From Nicotiana tabacum (lineage: Eukaryota; Streptophyta; Magnoliopsida; Solanales; Solanaceae): a stretch of 64,000 bases of DNA. Position 1 is the stretch's first letter. The number at the start of each line of letters is the position of its first letter. Of this stretch, positions 11,243-22,310 are shown one piece after another. The notes under the pieces were generated by a model. It saw only the letters and a program-made list of their open reading frames with translations. It was not told the origin of the DNA and did not search any database. A program made the translations under genes and the position numbers. The stretch covers positions 109,008,001 to 109,072,000 of the forward strand of contig NC_134102.1 in NCBI RefSeq assembly GCF_000715075.1. Reading direction: 5' to 3'.

Positions 11243-12227
11243 AGTCGGTATCAGAGCCTAGGTTACATAGGTTTCACGAGTCATGAGCGAGTTTAGTAGA
11301 GTCTTGCGGATCGGTACAGAGACGTCTATACTTATCTTCGAGAGGCTGCAGAACCCTTAAGAAAATTTCACTTTCTTGTATTCTATCGTGCAGAATTGAT
11401 TCATGTTGGAACATAACTCCTTGAATTCCTTCCACGCATTCGTATACACACATGAGCGCTCAGTATCGGGTGTGCATCGCCGGCTTGTGATTCTACGAAT
11501 AAAGTTGAGATGTGTATTCTGTGTATGTGGTGGTGGGCCAGTCTGGAGGACTTGAGGCCATGGTTAGACCGCAACTTAGGCTCGGTAGCTTCAGTTATAA
11601 CCTATACATTTGGACTCATATGTCCGATAATGTCCCTACGAGTGAAATTTGTGGCTCGATGAGCGGTGGAATGACTTTGTGGTGAGTATGACGTAACTGC
11701 GGAAGGTGTTAAGACGATGTGAATGTAACGAGAAGTGTTTTCTTGAAATGTAAAGGAAGGCCATTGGGTGCTTGATTTTTTGTTTTGATGTGACGTACGG
11801 TCTTGAGTGTGAATGTTTTGAAGGATCTTTCACGTTGTTAAATTTAGGCGCAAATTAAATTTTCATGTCTGTCAATGAGTTTTGACTCAAGAAGAGTAAG
11901 TGGTTGTGTAGTAATGGTGGTTGCGAATGAGTATTTTGATGTTGATGGCTCGAGAAAGATAATATTCGAAGAGACTTAGAGTCGGTAACATTCTATTGGT
12001 TCTGGTACGACAGAGATACATTTCGAGTTGATGCAGCAATTGGGCAGCTAAGTATGAGGGAAGACATGACGGGAAGCGTTTCGCGGTGGTTGAAGTACTA
12101 GCGGGTCAAGTAGGAGAAGTAGAGGTTGAGAAATTTCTTAAAGGAGATGATTTAACCGAAGTAAGAATGGATTTTGGAACAACTCTGGGCACGTTCGAGG
12201 ATGAACGTTTGTTTAAGAGGGGGAGGA
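11243..12227 (+). other. Non-coding internal region, element A second unit
   Basis: Collinear with 7282-8262, about 16 differences by eye. Primer site variant CGGTATCAGAGC at 11246-11257 and polypurine tract AGAGGGGGAGGA ending at 12227. A few bases are added near 12181 (AACTCTGGGC against ACGGGC). No coding potential seen. Confidence 0.8.
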
Positions 12228-14783
12228 TGTAGTAACCCGGCCGGCCATTTCGAGAGTCATAGCCCCGTTTTCTCCATTTCTGCTTATTTATGTGTTGTTC
12301 AGCTGTGTTGAGTTGTATCGAGTTGGTAGGTTTGGGTTCGGAATAGTTTTGGAGTGAAATGAGACACTTAGTCTCTTAGTCTTTTAGTTAGAAAGCTAAG
12401 TTAGAAAAGTCAACCGAAAGTTGACTTATGAGTAAACGAGTTCGGACTTGGAATTTTATGATTCGGTTAGCTTCGTTGAGTGATTTTAGATTTAGGAGTG
12501 TGTCCGGAATATAATTTGGAGGTCCGTGGTAGATTTAGGCTTGAATTGGCGAAAGTTGGAAATTTGACGATTTCTGTCGGCAGTAGAAAATTTGATATCG
12601 GGGGCGAAATGAAATTCCGAAGGTTGGAGTAGGGTTCATAGTGTCATTTGTGACGTGTGTGAAAAATTTGAGGTCATTCGGACGTGGTTTGATAGGTTTC
12701 GGCGTCGTTGGTGAATTTTGGAACTTTAGAAGTTCTTAGACTTGAATCCGAGATTGAATTGGTGTTTTGGTGTTGTTTTGGGTGTTCCGAAGGTTTGACT
12801 AAGTTCGGGTAGTGGTATATGAATTGTTTGAATTATTGGTTGAGGTCCCGAGGAGCTCGGGATGATTTCGGATGGGTATTGGGGAGTTTGGAAGTTGGAA
12901 ATTTCATAAGACTAAAGTTTCAAGTGAGTTCGCACAAGACCTAACTTTCAATGAGCATAACTCTCATGATACAAAATGTTATATGGTATATTACCTATCA
13001 AAAGAAAGGTCTATGTGTCTAGTTTCCAACGCTTCAAACCGTTCATCATTTGGACATTGCTACAAGAAGTTATGACCAAATTACCAAAGTCTGGAAAAGT
13101 GCAATTCTGCGATCGCAGAATCATTATACGATCGCAGAAGTAGTTATGCGACCGCAAAATGGTCGCAAATCTGTCCAGTGAAGCCCATTTCTTGACATCG
13201 ATTTTGCATTGCATTTTGCGACCCGCATACCCATTCTGCGGTCCATTATGCGACCGCAGACCTGCTTTCGGAGGGTTAATTTTTCTATTTTTATAACCCG
13301 AACCCATTTTGATAAATTGGCTTTGGGACTCATTTTGGAGCAAAAATTTGACATTTTTTAGAGAGAAGGGAGAGTGTTATAGAGAAAGGAAGAAGCTCAA
13401 GTGCTTTGTTCATCAAGATCTTGTTCAAGGTTTGAAATCCAATAAGGAAATATCACAAGATCTTCACCCAAGAGGTAAGGTTCTAACCCCTAGTCTTTAA
13501 TTTCGAGTTTGGGTAAAGATGGGTGATTAAGAGTATGATCCTTGGGTGTAATAGTATCATTTATACATATCAATAAGGTTTTTGAAAAGATTGTTGAGTT
13601 TAAATGGGTATAGATTGGGTTGAAAATGGTAGAAATCTTCAAAGACTTTAATTGAAGATTTGATGGTCGAGTTGATGTTGGAATTTGGTGAAATTTATAT
13701 GGTTGGAATCGGGTGAGGACGGGGTTTGTTATTCTGTTATTTTTGACTGGTTACTAGACGTGGGCCCGTGGGTCGGGTTTGAGCCAAATTCGGATTTTTG
13801 GCATATTTATATAGTTTTTATTGTGAAATTTGATTCTTTAGACTATGTTGATAGTAGTATTCTGATTTTGGTTAGATTCAGAGCTTTTGGAGACCGAGTC
13901 CCGAGACGAGGGCATCCCGGAGTAGGATTTTACGTTGTTAAGGTAAGCAACAATTTTACCTTGTTAAGGTAAGCAACAATTTTAACTCTGGCTTTTAGGG
14001 TATAAACCCGAAGATTTGATATCACGTAATTATTTGGAGGTGATACCCATGCTAGGAGATGACGTGTGTGTGTGCACCGTGAGGGATTGAAACTTGGTCT
14101 GTCCCGTGAGGCTCTGAGGCCTAATGGCTATTATCTGTGGTTATGTATTCATTTGTTGTTGAACTTGTTTGCCTTCATGTTAGAGATGATGCTTAGGCTT
14201 TATTCATGCTCACATTATTTGCACTCAGTTTGTAGATATTATTGTATATATTAACCTCAGTCCCTATTATTTTGCTGATATGCTGTGATACTTGACGTGG
14301 GCTGTATTTTCCTTAATTGTTGATGATGGTGAGGCTAGAAAAGTACATGACTGAGTGAGGCCGAGGGCCTGTTGTGAGGTATTTGATTGAGGCACGTGAG
14401 TTTTCCGTGCAGCACGTGAGTTGTCCCATAACGCATCAGTGGTCCGCGTAGCACGTGAATTAACCGTGCGGATCCAGGGATTGATATTATGGCACGTGAG
14501 TTGTCCGTACTTATCGCTTGGGCTTTGGGAGCCCCTCCGGAGTCTGTACACACCCCCAGTGAGCGCATGTACCTATTGAGTGTTGAGTGCTGAGTACCGA
14601 GTGCTGAGTGATGGAGTGACATTGTTGTGAGGTTGCATTTACTTTTGTTGTTGTTGCATTTACCTGTTAATTTCTTTGTGGCATTTGTTGGTTTTTATGG
14701 AATTTACCTGTTTATTCATGTTTATTGTAAATTGTGAAAAGAAATAATTGAATTGTTCTACTTAGCTCGTCACTACTACTCAG
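12228..14783 (+). repeat. LTR A3, truncated at its 3' side
   Basis: Starts TGTAGTAACCCGGCCGGCC. Collinear with A1 and A2 to ACTACTACTCAG at 14783, after which unrelated pol sequence follows; the last 430 bp or so, including the conserved hairpin, are missing. A 24-bp tandem duplication (TTGTTAAGGTAAGCAACAAT twice) is at about 13934-13982. The 5' third looks closer to A1, while around 13730-13800 A1 and A2 resemble each other more. Confidence 0.85.
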
Positions 14784-15480
14784 ATTTTTAGTTCATTGTC
14801 TTCACTGTCACCCCCATTTAGCGGCGGTACTACCTATTTTTGGCAGACAGTAACTTGCGCTTGATCAGGCAGGGTTAACGATGAAGCTAGAGCAGTTAAA
14901 GCATCAGATTTCTTATTTTCTTTCCTAGGTACATGTTGAATAGTCACATCACCAACCCATCCTATCAATTTTTAGCATAATTATGATAAGGGCTTTCTTA
15001 TTTTCTTTCCTAGGTACATGTTGAATAGTTACATCACCAACCCATCCCATCAATTTTTAGCATAATTATGATAAGGGCGTAGTTCAGGTTTCTTAACCTC
15101 GTAGCTACCTAAAAGCTGGTTGACCACTAACTGAGAGTCAGCAAAGACTTGCAATTGTAACTGCTTCATATCGACAGCCATTTCAAACCCAAGTATTAGT
15201 GCTTGATATTCAAAGCTCTTCATCTTTTGGTGCCATGCGAATTTGGTTATAGCCCGACGAACCATCCATAACTGATATTGCCTCGTACCTAGTAGTAGCA
15301 TCGATCATCAGCTCTGGAATAGGAAACGGAAATTCATCCTTGGGGCATGCATTGTTGAGATCCCTAAAGTCAACACACACTCAAATTTGACCATTCTTCT
15401 TCCTTACAGGGACAATACTTGAAATTCATGTTGGGTATTTAATTTCACGGATAAAGTCAGCTTCCCTACAAATATATGTT
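14784..15480 (-). pseudogene. Tat/Ogre-like Ty3/gypsy pol fragment: RT joined to second RNase H by a deletion
   Basis: Read on the reverse strand, the right part gives RT signatures IVPVRKKNGQI, VCVDFRDLNNACPKDEF, PELMIDATTRYEA and MDGSSGYNQIRMAPKDEE. The frame then jumps directly to EYQALILGFEMAVDMKQLQL, DSQLVVNQLLGSYEVKKPEL and HVPRKENKKSDALTALAS, which are RNase H motifs of the type found in Tat-lineage elements. The YxDD part of RT and everything up to the RNase H is missing, with the junction near 15217. In-frame stops and an 85-bp duplication also break it. It abuts the cut end of LTR A3. Lineage call is from remembered motifs. Confidence 0.75.
14909..15078. repeat. 85-bp direct tandem duplication
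   Basis: Positions 14909-14993 and 14994-15078 are copies with 2 differences seen by eye. Both start TTTCTTATTTTCTTTCCTAG. It lies inside the RNase H part of the Tat-like fragment and repeats the codons around the GDVTIQHVPRKEN motif, shifting the frame between copies. Confidence 0.9.
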
Positions 15481-17285
15481 TAACTAGTCTCGAATAAATT
15501 GATGAACCTATAGTCTACTGTCTACTGATACATACATATGCGAGGTAATTTCACCTCAAATATTATAATTACTCATTTTATAAATATATCGACAATTCAA
15601 TTCAAATTTGTTTTCGACAATTACAAAAATTTCATGATGAAAAACCAAAATGTAAATGACTCCGAAAGAACTTGAATATAAAACAATACAATTGATATCC
15701 ACGTCTATTTTTATCAATTTTAAACAAAGCGTTGTCTAGCGGATTCACCCCTTTAGGAAGGACTGGCATGACACCCGTTAAGTTGATAAATTTGTATATA
15801 GTTATGTTGAAATTTTCTTAAACTAGGTTAAAATATCTAATCTTGCCACCGACGGTCGTAAACTAGACAAATGTGCCACGATTGATAGACCTTTTTGAAA
15901 GCTTTTCTCGTGTGTAAAATTCAAGTTGGAATTTAGCTTGAACCTTGTCTGACTTCCCCTTTTATTTCTGCCTTTTATTTTCTTTTGTCCCAGTCATTTT
16001 CCTTTTCGGCTACCTTCCAATTTTTCATTTGTCGTTTTATTATTTTTTGTATTTTTCTTTTCTCTATTCTATTATTTTATATGTAGTTTCTAGCAAGACA
16101 CTAAAAAAAGAGACTTTAAAACTTTAAAATTATATAAAATAAACATTTTTCTTAATCTTAAATTTATGAGTTTTCTTCTTTCAAATCCGAAACATTTCGG
16201 TCATAATGGGAATTTTGGATTGAGATCATTTTTTTTTATTTTTTTATTATATCATAAATTTTTTTGTTATTATATGATTATTAAATATAATTTAAATCTC
16301 TTTACTATTAAATTATGGTAAAATTTCGTAAACATTGCTTAAAAATATATGAGATTTATGATTTTAATTTTTAAGAACTTGTAGTTAGTTTAATTTTATA
16401 CTTATGGGGTATAATTTATCTATTGAATATATTTTTTTTTTAAAATTTCTTATTCTGATTGACGTAATTCTATTATTGAAGACATTATCTTACTTGTGTA
16501 ATTTTATTTTTAATATACAGAAAAAGATATAATTTCCTAGTGAAAATATTGATTTTACTTGTGTTGTTATAATAAAGGTATTCTTCCTTATTTAAAATAC
16601 TAATTACATTTGTTTATTGATATCTGAGATATAATTTTTATTTTTGCAAATAAAAAATACCTATTAGGTTGACCCGAATGAACTAAAAATAAAACAGCAT
16701 AAACGTCCCTAATAAATTCCATATTAGTAATTACAAGGTATACATTAAAGGAAATTATGGGGCCCGTTACCTTCAAATTCTAGATCCACCTCTGTTTATC
16801 TCATATCCATGATGGTTTAGAGTACATCTTGGCTTGTGAATATGGAAGAACAAGAAAATTAAAATATTTCAACGATATTGGAATAGACATTAAGTATATT
16901 CATTTGGATCAAATACCTAAAAAGGATCTTTTATTAAACATTACATCTCAGAAAGTATCATCAATGCAAATACCGGATACCAGTACATTTTTACCTTCCC
17001 ATATTACTCTGGACTCTGGTTCTTAGGTAGTCTATGCAACAAACAAATTTGCGGTTGCAAATAACATATGTAGACATGAATATGTTTATTTATTTAAATA
17101 AGGTATCCAGACAGAGGTCTGGGAGGTGTTGTATTTAAAAAAAATACAGTGAAGGGGGCTATACCTTACCTCAATAACTTAATACAACATGGTGATTTCT
17201 ATCACCCAAAAAAGAAGGCAGTAGGAGGTATACATTAAAAATCCTCCCTACTGACAGTGCAATATATATACAAAATTAACTAACA
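15481..17285. other. Unclassified AT-rich region
   Basis: Very AT-rich, with long A/T runs near 16200-16650. No recognised element ends, primer sites or pol motifs. An open frame at 16829-17026 (+, 65 codons, with MACEYGRTRKLKYFNDIGID at its start) is preceded by in-frame stops and not recognised; it could be a fragment of a gene or transposon. The part from about 17100 may already be the 3' tail of the LINE that follows. Confidence 0.35.
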
Positions 17286-17852
17286 AAAAGGTTGTACTTA
17301 TCATATTTTTTTCTAATATTAGGCATTTGCCATTTATCTAGAATAAAAGGGCCTTTGGCTTCTTTTGGTAGATGGCCGAAAGAGTGACAGATTAAACTTT
17401 GAGTGGAGATAGAGGCTAGTTTAGCTAAAGCATCAACTACTTGTTCTCTCTGTAGCAGTGTTGAACAGTTGCACTTGCATTATGGATAACTTTTAAATTC
17501 CTCTCCACCACCATCTTTAGCTTCATATTCTTTGTTCCTCTTTGGTTGATCATGTTAACAATGACAGTTGAGTCAAGTTCGAGAGCAAAATTAGTGAAAC
17601 CTAATTGGTTGCACCATTTCCCTCCAAACTTAGCGGCTAAGGCTTCTGCCATATTATTGCTATCACAAATAACAGGCATAGAAAAGTCTATGATACAGTC
17701 ACCATTACCATCTTTGATTATGCCTCCTATGCCAGATTTCCCACTTTCCTTTATGTAACTACCATCAGTGTTAACTTTGATAGTGCCATATAAAGGAAGT
17801 TGCCATTGAACTTGCTTCCAGGTTTGAATAGGTCTTAGCTTTTCTATCCTGA
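17286..17852 (-). pseudogene. LINE (L1-type) 3' end with RNase H domain
   Basis: Reverse-strand frame gives KVNTDGSYIKESGKSGIGG, IKDGNGDCIIDFSMP, NMAEALAAKFGGKWC and LELDSTVIVNMINQRGTKN: the RNase H-like domain (RVT_3) that ends the ORF2 of plant L1 LINEs and the genes derived from them. After a small frame break at about 17437 it continues as REQVVDALAKLASIS. The 5' side stops at 17852, where LTR B2 begins, so RT and endonuclease parts are absent. The apparent 175-codon frame 17437-17964 joins LTR sequence to this domain and is not a natural start. Confidence 0.75.
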
Positions 17853-18547
17853 ATGTCATCTTTAAATTTAATAAGTAATTATGTGTTCTAAGACCTCGAA
17901 AAGTACCATTTATTATTTCTTGACTTACGTGTGCAGTCCGTAAAATCTTCCGAAAAGTTTTCATGTGAGAAATGGATTAAAATATGAAATATAGCTTTAC
18001 AATTCAAGTGAGTTGACTTTGGTCAGCATTTTTAGCAAACAGATACGGATCAATATTTTGACAGTTCCGGTAGCTCTGTATCATGATTTGTGATTTGGGC
18101 ATATGTCCGGAATTTAATTTGAAGGTCCCTAGCTCAAGTTATGACCATTTAACGGAACTAGCAATTTAAAGGCTAAATATTCCAAATTTAACCGCGGGGT
18201 TGACTTTTTGATATCGGAGCCGGAATCCGATTCTGGAAATTTGAACAGCTCCGTTATATTATTTATGACTTGTGTTCCAAATTTGAAGTCATTTCGAATT
18301 TATTTAATATGTTTTGGCACGAGATTTGCAAATTTAAAAATTTAAAATTTAAAGTTTGAATCGGGTTGTGAATTATAATTTCAGTGTTGTTTGACGTGAT
18401 ACGAGACCCCGAGTAAGTCCGTATTATGTTATTGGACTTGTTGGTATATTCGTACGGGGTCCCGAGTAACCCGAGAGTGAAACAGATTGAAATCGGATCA
18501 AGAATTTGACTTAAGCGAAATCTGTATTTCTGCCTTCTGTTATAATC

Positions 18548-18716
18548 GCACCTGCGGATTTTGACCGCAGGTGCGAGCTCGCAGAAGCGAGACTTCCATC
18601 GCAGACGCGGTCTTCGTAGGTGCGACCTCCTTGCACAGATGCGAGGCCTCGCCTGGCAGCCCCCTTTCGCAGATGCGAGATCGCATGTGCGAGCCCAAGT
18701 ACCGCAGGTGCGAAAA
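18548..18716 (+). repeat. Palindromic word cluster, LTR B2 (CGCA-N2-TGCG)
   Basis: Words of the form CGCA-N2-TGCG with centres CC, GG, GA and TG, for example TCGCACCTGCGG, TCGCAGATGCGA and TCGCATGTGCGA, plus one-base variants such as CTCGCAGAAGCGAG. About nine words in 170 bp, 695-865 bp from the LTR start. In B3, the same family, the same zone uses AT/AA centres instead. Confidence 0.7.
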
Positions 18717-18729
18717 TGCCTAGGCAGTG

Positions 18730-18737
18730 TATATATT
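18730..18737 (+). promoter_or_regulatory. Possible TATA box in LTR B2
   Basis: TATATATT, about 14 bases after the word cluster, aligned with TATATAAAA at 2567-2575 in B1. A transcription start cannot be located from sequence alone, and another TATA-like run lies at 19982-19992. Confidence 0.3.
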
Positions 18738-19696
18738 GAAGAGTCCGACATTTTTACTCATTTTCGGTCATTTTGAGCTCGGTTAAGGCGAACTTTCGGG
18801 CGATTTTCACGAAAAATAATGGGAGTAAGTGTTCCTTATCCTATATTGATTATATTTCATGGTTCCATACTTGTTTATATCATGAGTTCGTGAATTTATG
18901 GAAGAAAAATCAGATTTTTCTAAAATCTTCCAAAAACGAGAAATTTAGATTTGAAGGTCCATTTGATATCGGAATTGGACAAATTTGGTATGGTTGAACT
19001 CGTATCGGAACGGGTGTTCGGATTTCGTGAGTTTTTCCGGGATTTGAGACGTGGGTCCCACTGCCGAATATTTTAATAAATTTCGGACTTTTATCCGAAA
19101 AATTTGTAAATTCATATGAAATTATTTCCTATGATTAGTATTGAATATATTAAATTGTTTGTGAATAGATTTGAAGCTTTCGGAGGCAAATTTAAAAGAA
19201 AAAGTTGTGGTTGAATAATTGATTGGAAATTGCAAAGCGAGGTAAGTGTCGGGGTTAACCTTGACTTGAGGGAATAGAACCCTTAAATTGTTTGTTATGT
19301 GAATTGCATGTAAACGACGTATAGGTGAGGTGACGAGTGTCTATACGTCGTCAAATTAATTGTTTGTCTGCTTACTTGAAAAATCATTAATTGTTTTTAT
19401 TCATAAATTAATTAGTATAATAATTGTTTCTCTCTTATTCCTTGACAAAATATTACTTTTGAATTTCAGCATTAATTGTTACATGCTATTTGAATTATGT
19501 GTTTTAATTGTTATTTGACATTTAGTATATCAAATATTAAACTGCCTATTTTCTCCCTGATTTCTATAATAAATTATTTATTGTCATTGTTTATTTCATA
19601 ATTAAATTATAATTGTTGTATGCTTGTTGTCTTATGAATTTATATTAATTGTTACGTTATTGGGGAATTTCTTCTATAAGAATTGATTGAAATTGA

Positions 19697-20118
19697 AATA
19701 TTGGAGGATCGGGTTGCACGCCGCAACAGACTTGTTAAAAAGTTAATATTGGAGGATCGGGTTGCACGCCGCAACAGACTTATTAAAAGTTAATATTGGA
19801 GGATCGGGTTGCACGCCGCAACAGACTTGTTAAAAAGTTAATATTTGAGGATTGGGTTGCATGCCGCAACAGACTTATTAAAAGTCAATATTGGGGGATC
19901 GGATTGCACGCCGCAATGGACATAATGAAAAGTCAATATTTGGGGATCGAATTGCATGCCGTAATAGACTTATTTAAAAGTCTATATATATACTTGATTG
20001 AAATAAATATATGACAGACTTGATTAAAAATGGATATATTATGAGAGCGGGTTGCACGTTGCAACAGAATTGAATGTGAATATATTGTGAGAGCGGGTTG
20101 CACGCTGCAATAGAATTG
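19697..20118 (+). repeat. Tandem array in LTR B2, unit about 48 bp, 8 copies
   Basis: Same unit as in B1: ATTGGAGGATCGGGTTGCAC plus GCCGCAACAGACTT. Six contiguous units, then two diverged ones after an AT-rich gap. The core inverted repeat GTTGC-N5-GCAAC is kept in most; in two units both arms carry compensating changes (ATTGC/GCAAT). Confidence 0.9.
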
Positions 20119-20320
20119 GTTGAAATAATAATGGATTATGACTGCTGGGTTAGTTTCAATTATTATAAATGAGTTACCTGATTTATTTATATTATTTGTT
20201 ATTATTATTAATATTGCGTACATGTTAATGTAAGTGAACCGCCTTAGCCTCGTCACTACTTCATCGAGGTTAGGCTCAGCACTTACCAACACATGAGGTC
20301 GGTTGTACTGATACTACACT

Positions 20321-20337
20321 CTTCACTTCTTGTGCAG
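20321..20337 (+). promoter_or_regulatory. Conserved LTR hairpin, B2 copy
   Basis: CTTCAC, loop TTCTT, GTGCAG, one mismatch in the stem, preceded by GTACTGATACTACACT. 393 bp from the LTR end. A second shared word, TGGCGTCCGCAG, follows at about 20412-20424, as in family A. Confidence 0.55.
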
Positions 20338-20732
20338 TTTTGGAGTCGGTCACAGCGGCGTACCATAGACTTGCTCGGATTTCACCTGCCAGAGGAGACT
20401 TGAGGTATAACTGCATGGCGTCCGCAGTTCTGAAGTCCCCGTCTGTTGTACTTTAGCTTTGTGTTTATTTTCAGACAGCTTTATTTTATTCAGACCTTTA
20501 TTTGTATTTATTCTAGAAGCTCGTGCACTTGTGACACTAATTCTGGGATGGTATTTAGACACCGTTATTATTATGGATTATTTCAAAATTGCTTCCGCAT
20601 TTGCTTCCTTGTTATTAATAAATTTAAAATTATTTTAAAAATGGATAATGTTATTCTAACATTGGCTTGCCTAGCAAGTGAAATGTTAGGCGCCATCTCG
20701 GTCCGAAGGTGAAAATTTCGGGTCGTGACAGT

Positions 20733-20744
20733 TGGTATCGGAGC
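20733..20744 (+). other. Primer binding site, tRNA-iMet, element B2
   Basis: TGGTATCGGAGC, one mismatch from the initiator tRNA-Met complement, two bases after the LTR end. Confidence 0.9.
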
Positions 20745-20931
20745 ACTAGGTTACATAGGTCTCACGAGTCACGAGCAAGCTTAGTAGAGTCTGAAGGATC
20801 AGTACAAAGACGTCTGTACTTATCTCTCAGAGGCTATGAAGTTTAGGAACAATATCACTTCTTTCTTATTCTGTTGTGCGATTTTATTCTATCATCGATG
20901 ATTGAACCATTCTACTCTTATTCTCTCGCAG

Positions 20932-22310
20932 ATGGTGAGAACACGTAATACCTCTACCGATGGGCAGGGACCAGAACCCCCATTGGCAACTATGTCTAGG
21001 GGTAGAGGTCGAGGCCGAGGTCGTGCTAGAGGCCGAGGCAGAGGTCGAGGTAGAGCTCAGTCCAGAGCTCGAGCAGCTGCACCTATTGAAGAACCTCAGA
21101 TAGACCTTCAGGAAGAGGTCCCAGTTCAAAATGTACCAGTTGGACCAGTTCAGGTCCCGGAAGGATTCATAGCCACTCCAGTGCTTCAGGACATTCTAGT
21201 CCGATTGGTGAGTCTTATGAAGGGTGTGGCCCAGAATGGTACATTTCCAGTGGCACCAACCATCTCACAGGTTGGGGGAGGAGCACAAACTCCCACTACT
21301 CCCACTCCAGAGCAGATGGCTCCCCAGAATCAGGCTCCAGCAGCCCCGCCAGTTGGGGTAGTTCAGCCAGTTGTTGCGGCACAGACCGGTGATAGGCACG
21401 CCATGTCGTTTGAGGCCTTATTGAGACTGGATAAGTTTACCAAGCTCTTTCCAGATCACTTTAGTGGTACACCTTCTGAGGACCCACAAGATTATCTTGA
21501 ACGCTGCCATGAGGTGCTGCGGAACATGGGTATAGTTGAGACCAATGGGGTTGATTTTGCTGTATTTCAGATGACGGGTTCCGCCAAGAGGTGGTGGAGA
21601 GATTATACATTGACCCGACCAGTCGGATCACCTACACTTACATGGGAGCAGTTCTCTCAGCTATTTCTGGAAAATTTCCTCCTTATTACAATGAGAGAGG
21701 AGTTCCGCAAGCAATTTGAGCGTCTACAGTAGCGCAGTATGACTGTTACTCAGTATGAGTCCGTTTTGTGGATTTGGCCCGTCATGCTCTCCTTTTACTA
21801 CCTACGGAGGGAAAGAGAGTGGGGAGGTTCATTGAGGGACTCACTCACCCTATCAGACTTCAGATGGCCAAGGAGACCGGAAGTGAGATTTCTTTTCAGG
21901 CGGCTACTAATGTCGCAAGGAGGATCGAGATGGTTCTTGCACAGGGAAGAGGGTAGAGGTCCGATAAGATTCCTCGTTAGTTTTGTGGTTACAGTGGTGT
22001 CTCGTCTGGAGGCCGGGGAAATTTTGGTAGGGGTCATCCTCCCAGACCGTTTCATTCAACACTTCATGTATCTCCCGGTGCTTCAGGGAGTCACGGTCCT
22101 ATTATGCCTTACTCTGGGTAGCCAGTATTCAGTGCACATTCAGCTCCTATCAGTGCACCACCACTCCAGAGTTACTACAGTAGTTATCCGGCCCATCTGG
22201 GTCAGATTCAGCTTCAGCAGCCACGACATCAGGATGTGTGTTATGAGTGTGGGAACATTGGTCACATCAGGAGGTATTGCCCTAGATTGGAGAGTAACAG
22301 ATCACGGTAA
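20932..22310 (+). pseudogene. gag: gag of element B2, broken
   Basis: The start is the MVRTRNTS methionine at 20932, not the upstream ATG at 20902: the same MVRT start is found in the gag of B3, E and F. An Arg/Gly-rich N-terminus (GRGRGRGRARGRGRGRGR) is followed by the Retrotrans_gag core (GSAKRWWRDYTLTRPVGSP) and a CCHC zinc knuckle CYECGNIGHIRRYC at 22239-22280. Breaks: TAG at 21730-21732 in place of a Gln, a 1-base deletion near 21760, TAG at 21954-21956, further stops near 21977 and 22118, and TAA at 22308-22310. The last one sits at a codon where B3 also has a stop. Confidence 0.9.

Larger units (their letters stand above)
4296..14783 (+). mobile_element. Tandem array of non-coding LTR retrotransposon A: LTR-internal-LTR-internal-LTR
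   Basis: Three LTR copies start at 4296, 8263 and 12228, a period of 3967 and 3965 bp, joined by two internal regions of about 980 bp that contain a tRNA-iMet primer site and a polypurine tract but no gag or pol. The third LTR is cut at 14783. By eye the two internal regions differ at about 16 sites (near 1.6%). A single insertion gives only two LTRs, so unequal recombination between LTRs or insertion next to an existing copy is needed. The left flank ends TTAGG; a matching target duplication on the right is not available because the third LTR is broken. Confidence 0.85.
17853..20730 (+). repeat. 5' LTR of element B2
   Basis: Collinear with B1; the first ~10 bases of the LTR seem lost or altered at the LINE junction (TCCTGAATGTCATC against TGACCCAAAATATCATC). 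Ends TTTCGGGTCGTGACA at 20730. Carries the word cluster, a TATA-like site, the 48-bp tandem array and the conserved hairpin. Open frames inside (18263-18751 and 19933-20292, reverse) are LTR artefacts. Confidence 0.85.

Noticed and set aside
18263..18776. 162-codon and 71-codon frames in LTR B2
   Set aside because: They cross the palindromic cluster and overlap on opposite strands. B1 and B3 do not keep them.
20902..20931. Upstream ATG at 20902 as gag start
   Set aside because: The MVRT start at 20932 is shared by gag of B3, E and F, and the ten upstream residues are not.
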